Shown in pieces: positions 44,201-53,212 of a stretch of DNA of 64,000 bases. The DNA is taken from assembly GCF_001854605.1 (NCBI RefSeq), contig NZ_MKJU01000025.1, positions 62,378-126,377 on the forward strand, written 5' to 3'. The position numbers were made by a program, and so were the translations under genes. The stretch is from Pseudoalteromonas amylolytica (lineage in GTDB: Bacteria; Pseudomonadota; Gammaproteobacteria; Enterobacterales; Alteromonadaceae). Under the pieces are notes generated by a model. The model was not told where the DNA came from, did no database searches, and saw only the letters and a program-made list of their open reading frames with translations. The stretch's first letter is position 1. Each line of letters opens with the position of its first letter.

Positions 44201-46570
44201 ATGGCGCTTGAGAGAACGGATCGAGTTGAAATTCCTGTGTTGGCACTGCGCGATGTAGTTGTGTACCCACACATGGTGATCCCGCTTTTTGTAGGTCGAG
44301 AAAAATCGATAAAATGCCTAGAAGCGGCGATGGAAAATGACAAGCAAATCTTTTTAGTTGCGCAAAAAGACGCAACGATTGATGACCCTAAAACTGATGA
44401 AATATACGATGTAGGCACAATTGCAACGGTATTACAGTTGCTCAAGCTGCCTGATGGCACAGTTAAAGTACTCGTTGAGGGAACCCAGCGTGCGAAAATT
44501 GAGGAGTTCTTGGTCACAGATGATTATTTCTTAGCACAAGCACAGTTCCTTGAATCTCAAGATATTGAAGAACAAGAGCAAGATATATTTATTCGCAGCG
44601 CGGTGAGTCAGTTTGAAGGCTACGTAAAGCTGAATAAAAAAATCCCACCAGAGGTGTTAACCTCAGTATCTGGCATTGATGAGGCATCTCGTCTTGCTGA
44701 TACGATGGCTGCACACATGCCTATCAAAGTACCTGAAAAACAAAAAGTACTTGAACTAAGTAGTGTAACTGAGCGTTTAGAGTATTTAATGGCGCTTATG
44801 GAAGGTGAGATTGACCTGCTACAAGTTGAAAAGAAAATCCGTTCGCGTGTAAAGAAGCAAATGGAAAAATCTCAGCGTGAGTACTACTTGAATGAGCAGA
44901 TGAAAGCCATTCAAAAAGAACTCGGTGAGCTGGATGACGTGCCAGATGAATTTGAAGCTTTGAAAAAGCGCATTAGTGAAGCACACATGCCAAAAGAAGC
45001 TGAAGAAAAAGCGCTGTCAGAACTTAACAAGTTAAAAATGATGTCGCCTATGTCGGCAGAAGCTACCGTGGTTCGTTCGTATATAGATACGATGATAGGT
45101 GTGCCATGGAAGAAACGCTCTAAAGTGAAAAAAGATTTAGCCGGCGCACAAAAGATATTGGATGCTGATCACTATGGCCTAGAAAAGGTTAAAGATAGGA
45201 TTATCGAATATCTAGCCGTTCAACAGCGTACAAATAAACTTAAAGGGCCGATTCTTTGCCTAGTTGGACCGCCAGGGGTAGGTAAAACAAGCTTGGGTCA
45301 ATCAATTGCGCGCTCTACGGGCCGAAAGTATGTTCGCATGGCCTTAGGTGGTGTGCGTGATGAAGCAGAAATCCGTGGTCACAGACGTACTTATATCGGT
45401 TCAATGCCAGGTAAGTTAATTCAAAGCATGAGCAAGGTGGGAGTGAAAAACCCATTATTCTTGTTAGATGAGATTGATAAGATGTCATCGGATATGCGTG
45501 GAGATCCAGCGTCAGCCCTATTAGAGGTACTTGATCCAGAGCAAAATAGTACGTTTGCGGACCATTACCTAGAAGTGGACTATGATTTGTCGGATGTGAT
45601 GTTCGTAGCGACTTCTAACAGTTTCAATATCCCAGGTCCTTTACTTGATCGTATGGAAGTAATACGTCTTTCTGGATACACGGAAGATGAAAAGCTGAAT
45701 ATCTCTAAACAGCATTTGATCCCTAAACAAATTAAGCGCAATGGGTTGAAAGAAGAAGAAGTAGTGATTGAAGATAGTGCTATTATTGGCATTATTCGCT
45801 ACTACACACGCGAGGCCGGGGTACGTAATCTAGAGCGTGAAATTTCTAAACTGTGCCGTAAAGCTGTCAAGAATATTTTGTTAGATAAAGGCATCAAACA
45901 GGTTGTGATCAACCAGGACAACCTTGAATCATTCTTAGGTGTGCAGCGCTTTGACTATGGTAAAGCAGAAGATGGTGATCGAATCGGCCAGGTGACAGGC
46001 CTTGCATGGACTGAAGTCGGTGGTGATTTGCTAACAATTGAATGCGCAGCAGTGCCAGGAAAGGGCAAGCTGACGCATACAGGTTCACTTGGCGATGTAA
46101 TGCAAGAGTCAATTCAAGCTGCGATGACCGTCGTACGAAATCGTGCCGATAAGTTGCGAATTAATAGTGACTTCTACGAGAAACGTGATATACACGTTCA
46201 CGTACCAGAAGGTGCTACACCAAAAGATGGACCAAGCGCAGGTATCGCGATGGTGACGGGCTTAGTATCGAGCCTGACGGGCAACCCTGTTCGTTCAGAT
46301 GTAGCGATGACGGGCGAAATCACGTTAAGAGGTGAAGTACTACCCATTGGTGGACTTAAAGAGAAGCTTCTTGCTGCGCACCGTGGTGGCATTAAAACGG
46401 TCGTGATCCCAAAAATTAATGAAAGGGACTTAAAAGAGATACCACAGAACGTATTGGAAGGTTTGGAAATTCACCCTGTTACTTGGATTGACGAAGTATT
46501 ATCACTGGCTTTGGCGAATCCGATCGAGAGTTTTGCTGTTCAAAGTAGCAAAAATGAAGAAAAAGTCTAA
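44201..46570 (+). CDS. lon: ATP-dependent protease La
   Basis: The 789-residue protease has the LON substrate domain (about 10-200), AAA+ Walker A GPPGVGKTSLG and Walker B FLLDEIDKM, and the C-terminal protease with the Ser in ATPKDGPSAGIAM and the Lys in GGLKEKLLAAHR forming the catalytic dyad. Length and motifs are those of LonA. It degrades damaged and short-lived regulatory proteins. hupB follows, as in E. coli. Confidence 0.97.
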   Translation: MALERTDRVEIPVLALRDVVVYPHMVIPLFVGREKSIKCLEAAMENDKQIFLVAQKDATIDDPKTDEIYDVGTIATVLQLLKLPDGTVKVLVEGTQRAKIEEFLVTDDYFLAQAQFLESQDIEEQEQDIFIRSAVSQFEGYVKLNKKIPPEVLTSVSGIDEASRLADTMAAHMPIKVPEKQKVLELSSVTERLEYLMALMEGEIDLLQVEKKIRSRVKKQMEKSQREYYLNEQMKAIQKELGELDDVPDEFEALKKRISEAHMPKEAEEKALSELNKLKMMSPMSAEATVVRSYIDTMIGVPWKKRSKVKKDLAGAQKILDADHYGLEKVKDRIIEYLAVQQRTNKLKGPILCLVGPPGVGKTSLGQSIARSTGRKYVRMALGGVRDEAEIRGHRRTYIGSMPGKLIQSMSKVGVKNPLFLLDEIDKMSSDMRGDPASALLEVLDPEQNSTFADHYLEVDYDLSDVMFVATSNSFNIPGPLLDRMEVIRLSGYTEDEKLNISKQHLIPKQIKRNGLKEEEVVIEDSAIIGIIRYYTREAGVRNLEREISKLCRKAVKNILLDKGIKQVVINQDNLESFLGVQRFDYGKAEDGDRIGQVTGLAWTEVGGDLLTIECAAVPGKGKLTHTGSLGDVMQESIQAAMTVVRNRADKLRINSDFYEKRDIHVHVPEGATPKDGPSAGIAMVTGLVSSLTGNPVRSDVAMTGEITLRGEVLPIGGLKEKLLAAHRGGIKTVVIPKINERDLKEIPQNVLEGLEIHPVTWIDEVLSLALANPIESFAVQSSKNEEKV

Positions 46571-46627
46571 AAAAGTGCATGAAAGGGCTTTTCAAATCGA
46601 AAAGGTATGTTAACTTAAGCACTAGTT

Positions 46628-46659
46628 TCAAGCCTAGCCCTTATGTAGCCTAGGCTTGA
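46628..46659 (+). terminator. Palindrome after lon, possible terminator
   Basis: TCAAGCCTAG and CTAGGCTTGA make a perfect 10-bp stem with a 12-nt loop, 57 bases after the lon stop. A poly-T run is missing, so it may instead block decay or be a binding site. Confidence 0.5.
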
Positions 46660-46772
46660 TAAAGATTTCCGAATTAGAGAGTCGCTGTGATGTCTCTAAA
46701 TTAACAGCAAAAGTGGTATTCTTTTATATAGTCAGACCATTTTTGATAATAACAATGTAAGAGGATGATATT

Positions 46773-47045
46773 GTGAATAAATCTCAATTAATCGATCAAA
46801 TCGCAGCTGATGCTGATATTTCTAAAGCGGCTGCTGGTCGTGCTCTAGATTCATTCATCGAGTCAGTAACTGGCGCACTAAAAGACGGCGATTCAGTGGC
46901 ACTTGTTGGCTTTGGTACATTTTCAGTACGTGAGCGTGCTGCTCGTTCAGGCCGTAACCCACAAACTGGCGAGACAATTCAGATTGCTGCAGCTAATATC
47001 CCATCTTTTAAAGCGGGTAAAGCATTAAAAGACGCTGTTAACTAA
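46773..47045 (+). CDS. hupB: DNA-binding protein HU-beta
   Basis: The 90-residue protein starts at GTG, with GAGGATG upstream, and reads [42 protein letters not shown] is the beta-arm with the intercalating Pro in RNPQTG. It is the standard HU fold. HU compacts DNA and assists replication and regulation. The position after lon matches hupB of E. coli. Confidence 0.96.
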   Translation: MNKSQLIDQIAADADISKAAAGRALDSFIESVTGALKDGDSVALVGFGTFSVRERAARSGRNPQTGETIQIAAANIPSFKAGKALKDAVN

Positions 47046-47121
47046 TTCCGCCTCGCTATTGCAAACGCGGCTTTACGTTGCTTCACAACTTTTAAATTGT
47101 AAAAGCCGTGAACAGCTTCAA

Positions 47122-47157
47122 GAAAAAAAGCGTATCTGATAAGATACGCTTTTTTTA
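47122..47157 (+). terminator. Terminator of hupB
   Basis: AGCGTATCT and AGATACGCT form a 9-bp stem with a 4-nt loop and A/T runs on both sides. Confidence 0.88.
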
Positions 47158-47215
47158 CATTAGCGATTAATTTCAAAGCGCAGCATGTGCTTTGGCTTAG
47201 ATAAGAGAAGAACAA

Positions 47216-49126
47216 ATGCTTGAAAAGATCAGAGAAGGGTCTCAAGGCCCAGCAGCCAAAATTATACTTGGCGTAGTCATCTTGTCTTTTGCGTTAGCAG
47301 GGATTGGTGGTTACCTAGGTCAAACCACAGAGCAACCTGTAGCAGAGGTCAATGGAGCAAAAATTAGCCAAACTGAGTTTGCGCGTGCATACCAAAATGA
47401 AAGAGCAAGATTAGAGCAACAATTTGGTGAGTACTTCGCACAAATTTCAGCAGATCCTGCATACATGGCGCGCATTCGCGAAGGTGTGGTGGACAGGCTG
47501 GTACAGCAAGAATTACAAAATCAGTTGGCTCTAGAGTTAGGGCTTCGTGTAAGTGATGAGCAAGTTAAAAATGCGATTTTAGAAATGCCGTATTTTCAAC
47601 TTGGTGGTCAGTTTAGCAACGATCGTTATTTACAGCTGATTCGCCAAATGAACTTCCAACCAGATACTTTCCGTGAGTACTTACGTGAAGAGATGACGAG
47701 AAATCAATTAGTGACCGCAGTGGCTGGGTCAGATTTCATGCTGCCATCTGAACTGAAAAGTGCGATTGCTCTACAACAGCAAACACGTGACCTAGACTAC
47801 TTAGTACTAAATAAAGGCAAGCTTGCTGACCAAGTTGAGGTTTCAGAGCAGGAAATAAAAGATTATTACCAGCTTAACCAAAGCCAGTTCCAATCTCCTG
47901 AGCGTGTAGCTGTTCAGTACCTAGAATTAAAAGCAAGCGATGTTACGCCTACAAAAGAGATTTCTGAGGACGATGTACTGGCTTATTACGAAGAAAGTAA
48001 AAATCAGTACACCGAGCCTGAGAAACGTCGAGTAGCGCACATTTTAGTGGAAGGCAGCGCCGAAGATGCTGAAGTACAGCAAAAGGCACAAGCTATTTTA
48101 GAAGAACTAAAAGGCGGTGCTGACTTTGCTGAGCTAGCGCAAGAAAAGTCTGATGATGTAGTAAGTGCTGAAATCGGTGGTGATCTAGACTGGATTGAGC
48201 GTGACATGATGGACCCAGAATTTGAGGCTGCAGCATTTGCACTTGAAAACGTGGGTGATATTACTGATGTAGTTGCATCAGAATTCGGCCTTCATGTTAT
48301 CAAATTAACAGATATTCAACGTCAGCAAGTTAAAGAATATGACGATGTTAAAGATGAGCTTCGCGCTGAGCTTGAAAGAGCTGAAAAAGTTGATGCTTTC
48401 TATCAGAAGCAGACTGAAGTAACAGAGCTTGCTTTTGAAATTGCAGATAGTTTAGAAGATGCGGCGATTGCGGCGGGTGTTGAATTGAAGTCTACTGAGT
48501 TACTAGCGCGCAATGCGTTACCAGCACCTTTAAACACACCAGCTGTTAGCAGTGCCATTTTTACACCTGAAGTGCTAGAAGACCGTGTAAACTCGGGAGT
48601 GCTTGAGGTAGGTAATGAGCATATTGTGGTTGTTAGAGTGCAAGATTATCAAGCCGCCGCGCCGAAGCCGTTAGAAGAAGTGAGTGCCCAGATCAAAACC
48701 AAGCTTGTAAATGATAAAGCGTCTTCACTTATAAAAGAGCACACACAAGCTTTATTCGCTCAGTTACAAGATGGTAAGTCACTTGAGGAAATCGCTGCGG
48801 GTGAAGAGTTGGAAGTACAATCAGATAAGGCTTTAAACCGTCAGTCGTATAGCCTTTCTCCTGCCATTGTTAGCAAAGCATTCCAGCTACCACATCCAGT
48901 TGAAGGTCAGCCTCAGTTCGCTATGGTTGAGTTAAACAATGGTGATGCGGCATTGCTTAAGCTTAACTCAGTGACAACACCTGAAGTTAGTGATGATATT
49001 GACGCACAGCAAAAGCAAAGTATTTCGATGGCGCAAATCAATCAAAACTACAATGCATTTGTTAGTGCACTAGAGGCACAAGCTGAAGTGAAACGTCCTA
49101 AAATCAACGTCACAGAAGAAAATTAA
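47216..49126 (+). CDS. ppiD: Periplasmic folding chaperone PpiD
   Basis: The 636-residue protein has an N-terminal anchor (IILGVVILSFALAGIGGYLG, about 16-35), a SurA-N-like chaperone part (VAEVNGAKISQTEF onwards) and a parvulin domain at about 265-360 (RRVAHILVEGSAEDAEV, later SEFGLHVIKL). PpiD sits at the SecYEG translocon and helps newly exported proteins; its isomerase domain is often inactive. The order lon-hupB-ppiD is conserved. A terminator follows. Confidence 0.95.
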   Translation: MLEKIREGSQGPAAKIILGVVILSFALAGIGGYLGQTTEQPVAEVNGAKISQTEFARAYQNERARLEQQFGEYFAQISADPAYMARIREGVVDRLVQQELQNQLALELGLRVSDEQVKNAILEMPYFQLGGQFSNDRYLQLIRQMNFQPDTFREYLREEMTRNQLVTAVAGSDFMLPSELKSAIALQQQTRDLDYLVLNKGKLADQVEVSEQEIKDYYQLNQSQFQSPERVAVQYLELKASDVTPTKEISEDDVLAYYEESKNQYTEPEKRRVAHILVEGSAEDAEVQQKAQAILEELKGGADFAELAQEKSDDVVSAEIGGDLDWIERDMMDPEFEAAAFALENVGDITDVVASEFGLHVIKLTDIQRQQVKEYDDVKDELRAELERAEKVDAFYQKQTEVTELAFEIADSLEDAAIAAGVELKSTELLARNALPAPLNTPAVSSAIFTPEVLEDRVNSGVLEVGNEHIVVVRVQDYQAAAPKPLEEVSAQIKTKLVNDKASSLIKEHTQALFAQLQDGKSLEEIAAGEELEVQSDKALNRQSYSLSPAIVSKAFQLPHPVEGQPQFAMVELNNGDAALLKLNSVTTPEVSDDIDAQQKQSISMAQINQNYNAFVSALEAQAEVKRPKINVTEEN

Positions 49127-49144
49127 CCTTCAATTGTGAAAATA

Positions 49145-49172
49145 AAAAAGGCGCTGATTGGCGCCTTTTTTA
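49145..49172 (+). terminator. Terminator of ppiD
   Basis: AAAAAGGCGC and GCGCCTTTTT pair with a short loop, with a T-run after it. It faces the end of the convergent YfiR-like gene. Confidence 0.85.
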
Positions 49173-49191
49173 TTTTCATATATAGCAATCT

Positions 49192-49698
49192 TTACCTTAC
49201 TTCTGAAGCCAGTTTTAACAAGTGAGCACTAAAGCTCAATCCTCGTCGTTTGGCGTCAGTTAAATTAACTCTAAAGCTCAAGTTATTGGCATCGGCAATT
49301 ATTCCAATCATAGCCCCTTGACGAAACCCTTCACTGGTGTCGGCGACAATCAGCACTGGTGATTGTTCTATTTGGCTTAGCCAAAACTTTGTTTGCTGAC
49401 GGTTTTGTTGGCTTAAAAACAACACATCACATTGTGTTACTTGGTCATGATTTGGAATCTCTATGGCGGTACTAGTTTGTTGCAGGTTTTGCGTATGTAA
49501 TAGTGCAGAGACTGCTTTGAATAGCTCATGGTTGCCCACTACGCAAAAGCGTAGCGCATTAGGAGGAGGCGGTGGCCATTTACTAAACTGGCTAAAACGG
49601 TATAAAAAGGCAGCTTTGAGTTCGTTCTCACTAAGGCTTTGCCCGTGGGTTTGAAACATAGATAAAAACAACAATAAACATAAACAGATTTTGATCAT
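49192..49698 (-). CDS. YfiR-family periplasmic protein (DUF4154)
   Basis: I start at the ATG that overlaps the stop of the TonB-receptor gene by 4 bases; GGAG is nine bases before it. The 168-residue product has a signal peptide (ICLCLLLFLSMFQTHG) and the YfiR core: ENELKAAFLYRFSQFSKWP at the start, LRFCVVG, CDVLFLS, VLIVADTSEGFRQGAMIGII and FRVNLTDAKRRGLSFSAHLLKLA at the end. YfiR proteins repress a membrane diguanylate cyclase from the periplasm in Pseudomonas. A diguanylate cyclase with a periplasmic sensor is encoded two genes upstream in the same operon. Confidence 0.9.
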   Translation of the reverse strand: MIKICLCLLLFLSMFQTHGQSLSENELKAAFLYRFSQFSKWPPPPPNALRFCVVGNHELFKAVSALLHTQNLQQTSTAIEIPNHDQVTQCDVLFLSQQNRQQTKFWLSQIEQSPVLIVADTSEGFRQGAMIGIIADANNLSFRVNLTDAKRRGLSFSAHLLKLASEVR

Positions 49699-51701
49699 TG
49701 TCCCCAACTCCAGTTGATGGACAGATGAACTTGTCGCCGCTGCTGTACATAGGGAATTAGGCTATCATCAACGATCTCAACAATTTCTTTATCTGTGATG
49801 TTGCGTACTCCTAGAGCAATTGAGGCGTTGTCCCAAGGTTGCCAGCTAATATTTACATCATGACTTGCGAAACTAGGTAGGGTTTTAAAAAGCACCCTGC
49901 GTTCACTAACCACATGTGAATTCATGCTAAATAGCACGCCAGAAGAGCCAATAGGCGCGCTAAAGCGAAGTTGACCAATAAACTGTGGAGAGTTTGCCAC
50001 TTTAATGCCGCCACTGAACTCAGACTTTTGAAAGGCTGTGCTTGCTACTAGAGAAATTCCGTTTTGCCAACGTTTATCAACACCAATTTCCAGCCCTTTA
50101 CTTTTCAGTGGAATAGTATTGGCGTATATAGGCGCAATGAGCGCCTGACTAATCAAATTCTCTACAGTGGCCTGATATGCAATGACAAATGTAGATAATG
50201 AAGGCGACCAATTTTGCAAAAGACTGATTTCGTTGTAATGGGTAGATTCATTCTCAGGCGTTGGGAAACCAAACGATGTATTTGTAAAATGCTCTAGAAA
50301 GTTGGCAACTTTGAATGCTCGGCTATGACGCAGCAAGAGTTTATGTTGAGGTGACCAGTTGTACTTCACCGTATAGCTTGGTGACCAACGTGCTGTACTG
50401 GAATCTGAGTCATCATAACGTAGTGCCCATTGTAGTTGCAGCTTGTCGCTCAATCGCCAGAGATCTTGAATATACAGACCGTAACGTGATTCATCACCGA
50501 GAAATTTTCGCTTAATGGGCTCAGGAATGAGGTACTGAGCCATGAATTTTTGCCTATGGTCCCGCTGATAATCAAAGCCAAGCATAAATTCGTGATCTGA
50601 TAAGCCGAGAAAAATGAGGCGACTGTCGAAGTTACTCCAGCGACCAGAATTAAGTCGTTGCTCATGTGACAGCTCACCATTTTGTAACACAACGGGAAGT
50701 CGACGAGTAAAATCGTTACCGTGAGTTGATGCATGTAGATACAGCTCAATGTCATCAGATATTCGATCATCATAGGCGACACTCACCAAATATGCTTCAT
50801 TGTCTACTTCAGCATTAAGAGGTGGGATATTGGGGTCAAACGCAAACAGATCAGGATAGTGCCGTTTACGCTTAGAACCTGCAGCCTGAATTTTCAAAGC
50901 CCCGTGTTGATGATTAAACATCAGCCGAGTGCTTTTCTCCTCATTTAAGTGTTGCCACCTTGCCAAATGGGGAGGAATATTAACAAGCGGATATTGGATG
51001 TTGTCTAACTTGGTTTGACTCAAAGACAGCCAGCTATCAGAACCTGAATCAGCGCGCATTCCTCCTGTGATTCTTGCGTGTTTGGCGTTGTTGTTGGCAA
51101 TCGACACTGAAGTGTTTATGCCACGCAATTTTGAGGACGTTTTGGTTACGATATTAATAACACCGAGCAAAGCATTGTTACCATACAGTGCAGCAGAAGC
51201 GCCAGGTGTGTACTCAACCCGTTCGATAAGCTCGACATCAACGAAAAACTCATGTCCAACTAGCCCTGCATCCAACAAGCTTTCATTAATACGCGTGCCG
51301 TCCAACAAAAATAAAAATCGCGAGTTAAAGTCCCCTGGACGACCAATACCTCTTGCACCTATGTAAGTAAAAGAACTATCTTCTCGGGTCGTTATTCCTA
51401 CAAATTGGGCTAAAATGTCGGCAACGGAGCGTAAGTTAAACTGTTTAATATCTTTATCGTTAATGACATGTGTGACTGCCATACTATCGCTGCTGGAACG
51501 CGTAACGCGAGAGGCTGCTGATATTTCAGTATTGGTAGGTAAGTGGCGCAATTGCTGATGTAGTAAATCTTCTAATTCAGGCAGTGCTTCACTGCTTGCC
51601 TCACTCTTAGGCGTGTCAGGTGCATCAGGGGGCGCATCTGTGTTTTGTGCTGTGCAAGTAGAGCACCAGATAAATAATAAAACAAACAGAGCATTATTCA
51701 T
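49695..51701 (-). CDS. TonB-dependent outer-membrane receptor
   Basis: The 668-residue protein has a signal peptide (ALFVLLFIWCSTCTA), a plug domain at about 70-180 (TRSSSDSMAVTHVINDKDI, then SVADILAQFVGI, GARGIGRPGDFNSRFLFLLDG and VEYTPGASAALYGNNALLGVINIVTK), and a 22-strand barrel ending in HLSINWSWGQ. No clear N-terminal signalling extension is present. The substrate is unknown. It overlaps both neighbours by 4 bases, so it is translated together with a diguanylate cyclase and a YfiR-like protein, which suggests it passes a signal, not only a nutrient. Confidence 0.92.
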   Translation of the reverse strand: MNNALFVLLFIWCSTCTAQNTDAPPDAPDTPKSEASSEALPELEDLLHQQLRHLPTNTEISAASRVTRSSSDSMAVTHVINDKDIKQFNLRSVADILAQFVGITTREDSSFTYIGARGIGRPGDFNSRFLFLLDGTRINESLLDAGLVGHEFFVDVELIERVEYTPGASAALYGNNALLGVINIVTKTSSKLRGINTSVSIANNNAKHARITGGMRADSGSDSWLSLSQTKLDNIQYPLVNIPPHLARWQHLNEEKSTRLMFNHQHGALKIQAAGSKRKRHYPDLFAFDPNIPPLNAEVDNEAYLVSVAYDDRISDDIELYLHASTHGNDFTRRLPVVLQNGELSHEQRLNSGRWSNFDSRLIFLGLSDHEFMLGFDYQRDHRQKFMAQYLIPEPIKRKFLGDESRYGLYIQDLWRLSDKLQLQWALRYDDSDSSTARWSPSYTVKYNWSPQHKLLLRHSRAFKVANFLEHFTNTSFGFPTPENESTHYNEISLLQNWSPSLSTFVIAYQATVENLISQALIAPIYANTIPLKSKGLEIGVDKRWQNGISLVASTAFQKSEFSGGIKVANSPQFIGQLRFSAPIGSSGVLFSMNSHVVSERRVLFKTLPSFASHDVNISWQPWDNASIALGVRNITDKEIVEIVDDSLIPYVQQRRQVHLSINWSWGQ

Positions 51702-52954
51702 GCTGACGCCTTTTTGTTGTACACCTGAAAATTATTTTTTCCGGCACGCTTGGCCTCATACATCGCATCATCGGCGCAATTGAGTAGCTCCATGGGGGAG
51801 CAGGTATCGAGGGGCGTATAGGCTAATCCGATACTAATACCGATGGGCATGATGGTGTCTTTTATTACAATAGGTCGGTTGATACTAGTGACAATACGTT
51901 CGGCAAGTCGTTCTGCGTTATCAGTGGACTCAATATTTGGTAGTAACAGCGCAAACTCGTCGCCACCCAAGCGACATAATAAGTCATCACTACGTATGAT
52001 AGCACCAATGCGGTTGCCCACCTCAATAAGCGTTTCATCTCCTGCGTCATGGCCAAAATTATCATTAACAAATTTAAAGTTATCTAAATCAATAAACATC
52101 AAACAGCTCAGTGGTGTGGATTCACTAGACTCTTTAGTGATCTCTTTGAGCATAGCGTTAAGCGCTAAGCGGTTCGGCAGGTTTGTAAGTGGGTCAGTTT
52201 TGACCATTTGTTTGAGCTGTAGCCCTTGCAGTTGTTCCTGTTCCAGTTGTTGACGCAATTCGGCTTGAGAAATATCAACACGTTTTAACAGCTCATTGAA
52301 GCTACGAGTGAGAATGCCAATTTCATCGTTGCGAACCACCTTTGCACGTAATTGGAAATCATGTTCTTTTGATACTTTCTGAGCTAGCTCAGATAAAGAT
52401 AATAATGGTCTAAGCGCAGTTCGTTGTACCTGAGATAGCAGTAGGGCGGAGACTGTGAACAAAACACCAATGAGTATTGCCAACATTAAAATCAGCCTGA
52501 CGAACCAATACAGCATATTGGTCAGATCAATGACCATGATGAGGTCACCTTCTACCTGACCTTTGAAGGTAACAGGGTGATATAGCATCATTTTTACACC
52601 CGAATACACGATATTCGGCTGTTCTATGTTCTGTTGATAAATTTCCGCGGGCGGAATGAAGCTGGGAGCACTGTATTCGCTAAAAACACTTTTGTTGTTC
52701 TTACGCAATGCAATAAAAAGCACGTCTTTTTGTGCGCCAACAAGAGCCAACTCACGTTCAGCGGTGTCCACATCGTCAAATACTAGCATAGGTACAATAT
52801 TGTGGGAGAGCTGTGCGAGGTTCAGTTGTGCCGTTTCGGCGTGACGGTCTCTTACAACAAACCACAGCAATATTGTTGTTAAGGTGAAGACCAATATCAT
52901 ACTCGCGGCCATTACAGACATGTTAAGTTGAGTTAACCTTCTAACGAGAGACAT
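51698..52954 (-). CDS. Membrane diguanylate cyclase with periplasmic sensor and HAMP (YfiN-like)
   Basis: I start at an internal ATG (418 residues); the earlier TTG would add 20 unlikely residues. Two membrane segments (about 12-34 and 148-172) enclose a periplasmic sensor of about 110 residues similar in plan to CHASE8. A HAMP follows (LRPLLSLSELAQKVSKEHDFQ), then a GGDEF domain with RLGGDEFALLLP. RSDD five residues before GGDEF is an intact I-site. It makes cyclic di-GMP on a periplasmic signal. The coupling to a TonB receptor and a YfiR protein resembles the YfiBNR logic with the receptor replacing the lipoprotein YfiB. Confidence 0.92.
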   Translation of the reverse strand: MSLVRRLTQLNMSVMAASMILVFTLTTILLWFVVRDRHAETAQLNLAQLSHNIVPMLVFDDVDTAERELALVGAQKDVLFIALRKNNKSVFSEYSAPSFIPPAEIYQQNIEQPNIVYSGVKMMLYHPVTFKGQVEGDLIMVIDLTNMLYWFVRLILMLAILIGVLFTVSALLLSQVQRTALRPLLSLSELAQKVSKEHDFQLRAKVVRNDEIGILTRSFNELLKRVDISQAELRQQLEQEQLQGLQLKQMVKTDPLTNLPNRLALNAMLKEITKESSESTPLSCLMFIDLDNFKFVNDNFGHDAGDETLIEVGNRIGAIIRSDDLLCRLGGDEFALLLPNIESTDNAERLAERIVTSINRPIVIKDTIMPIGISIGLAYTPLDTCSPMELLNCADDAMYEAKRAGKNNFQVYNKKASA

Positions 52955-53212
52955 AGTTGGGTATTGTTCGCTCAAACGTACCTCACATAACAAATCGTTG
53001 TATTGTCTTAACAAATATAGATTAGAGATCTTTAAATGGCAGTAAAATAGCAGAGATTCACTGATAATTTATTGAATTTTTATCAATTGATGTTGAGGTC
53101 TAAAAACCTTGCATAAAAGAATGGCAAAGCTACGCGTTCGAGTCATGGTACTCAAGCCGCTCAGTTGCGACTAAAGTGCGCAACGGCAAGTAGTGATGAC
53201 GAAAGGTGTGTT

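Noticed and set aside
49463..52253. Plus-strand frames opposite the YfiR, TonB and cyclase genes
   Set aside because: They are antisense shadows of strongly supported coding regions with recognised motifs.
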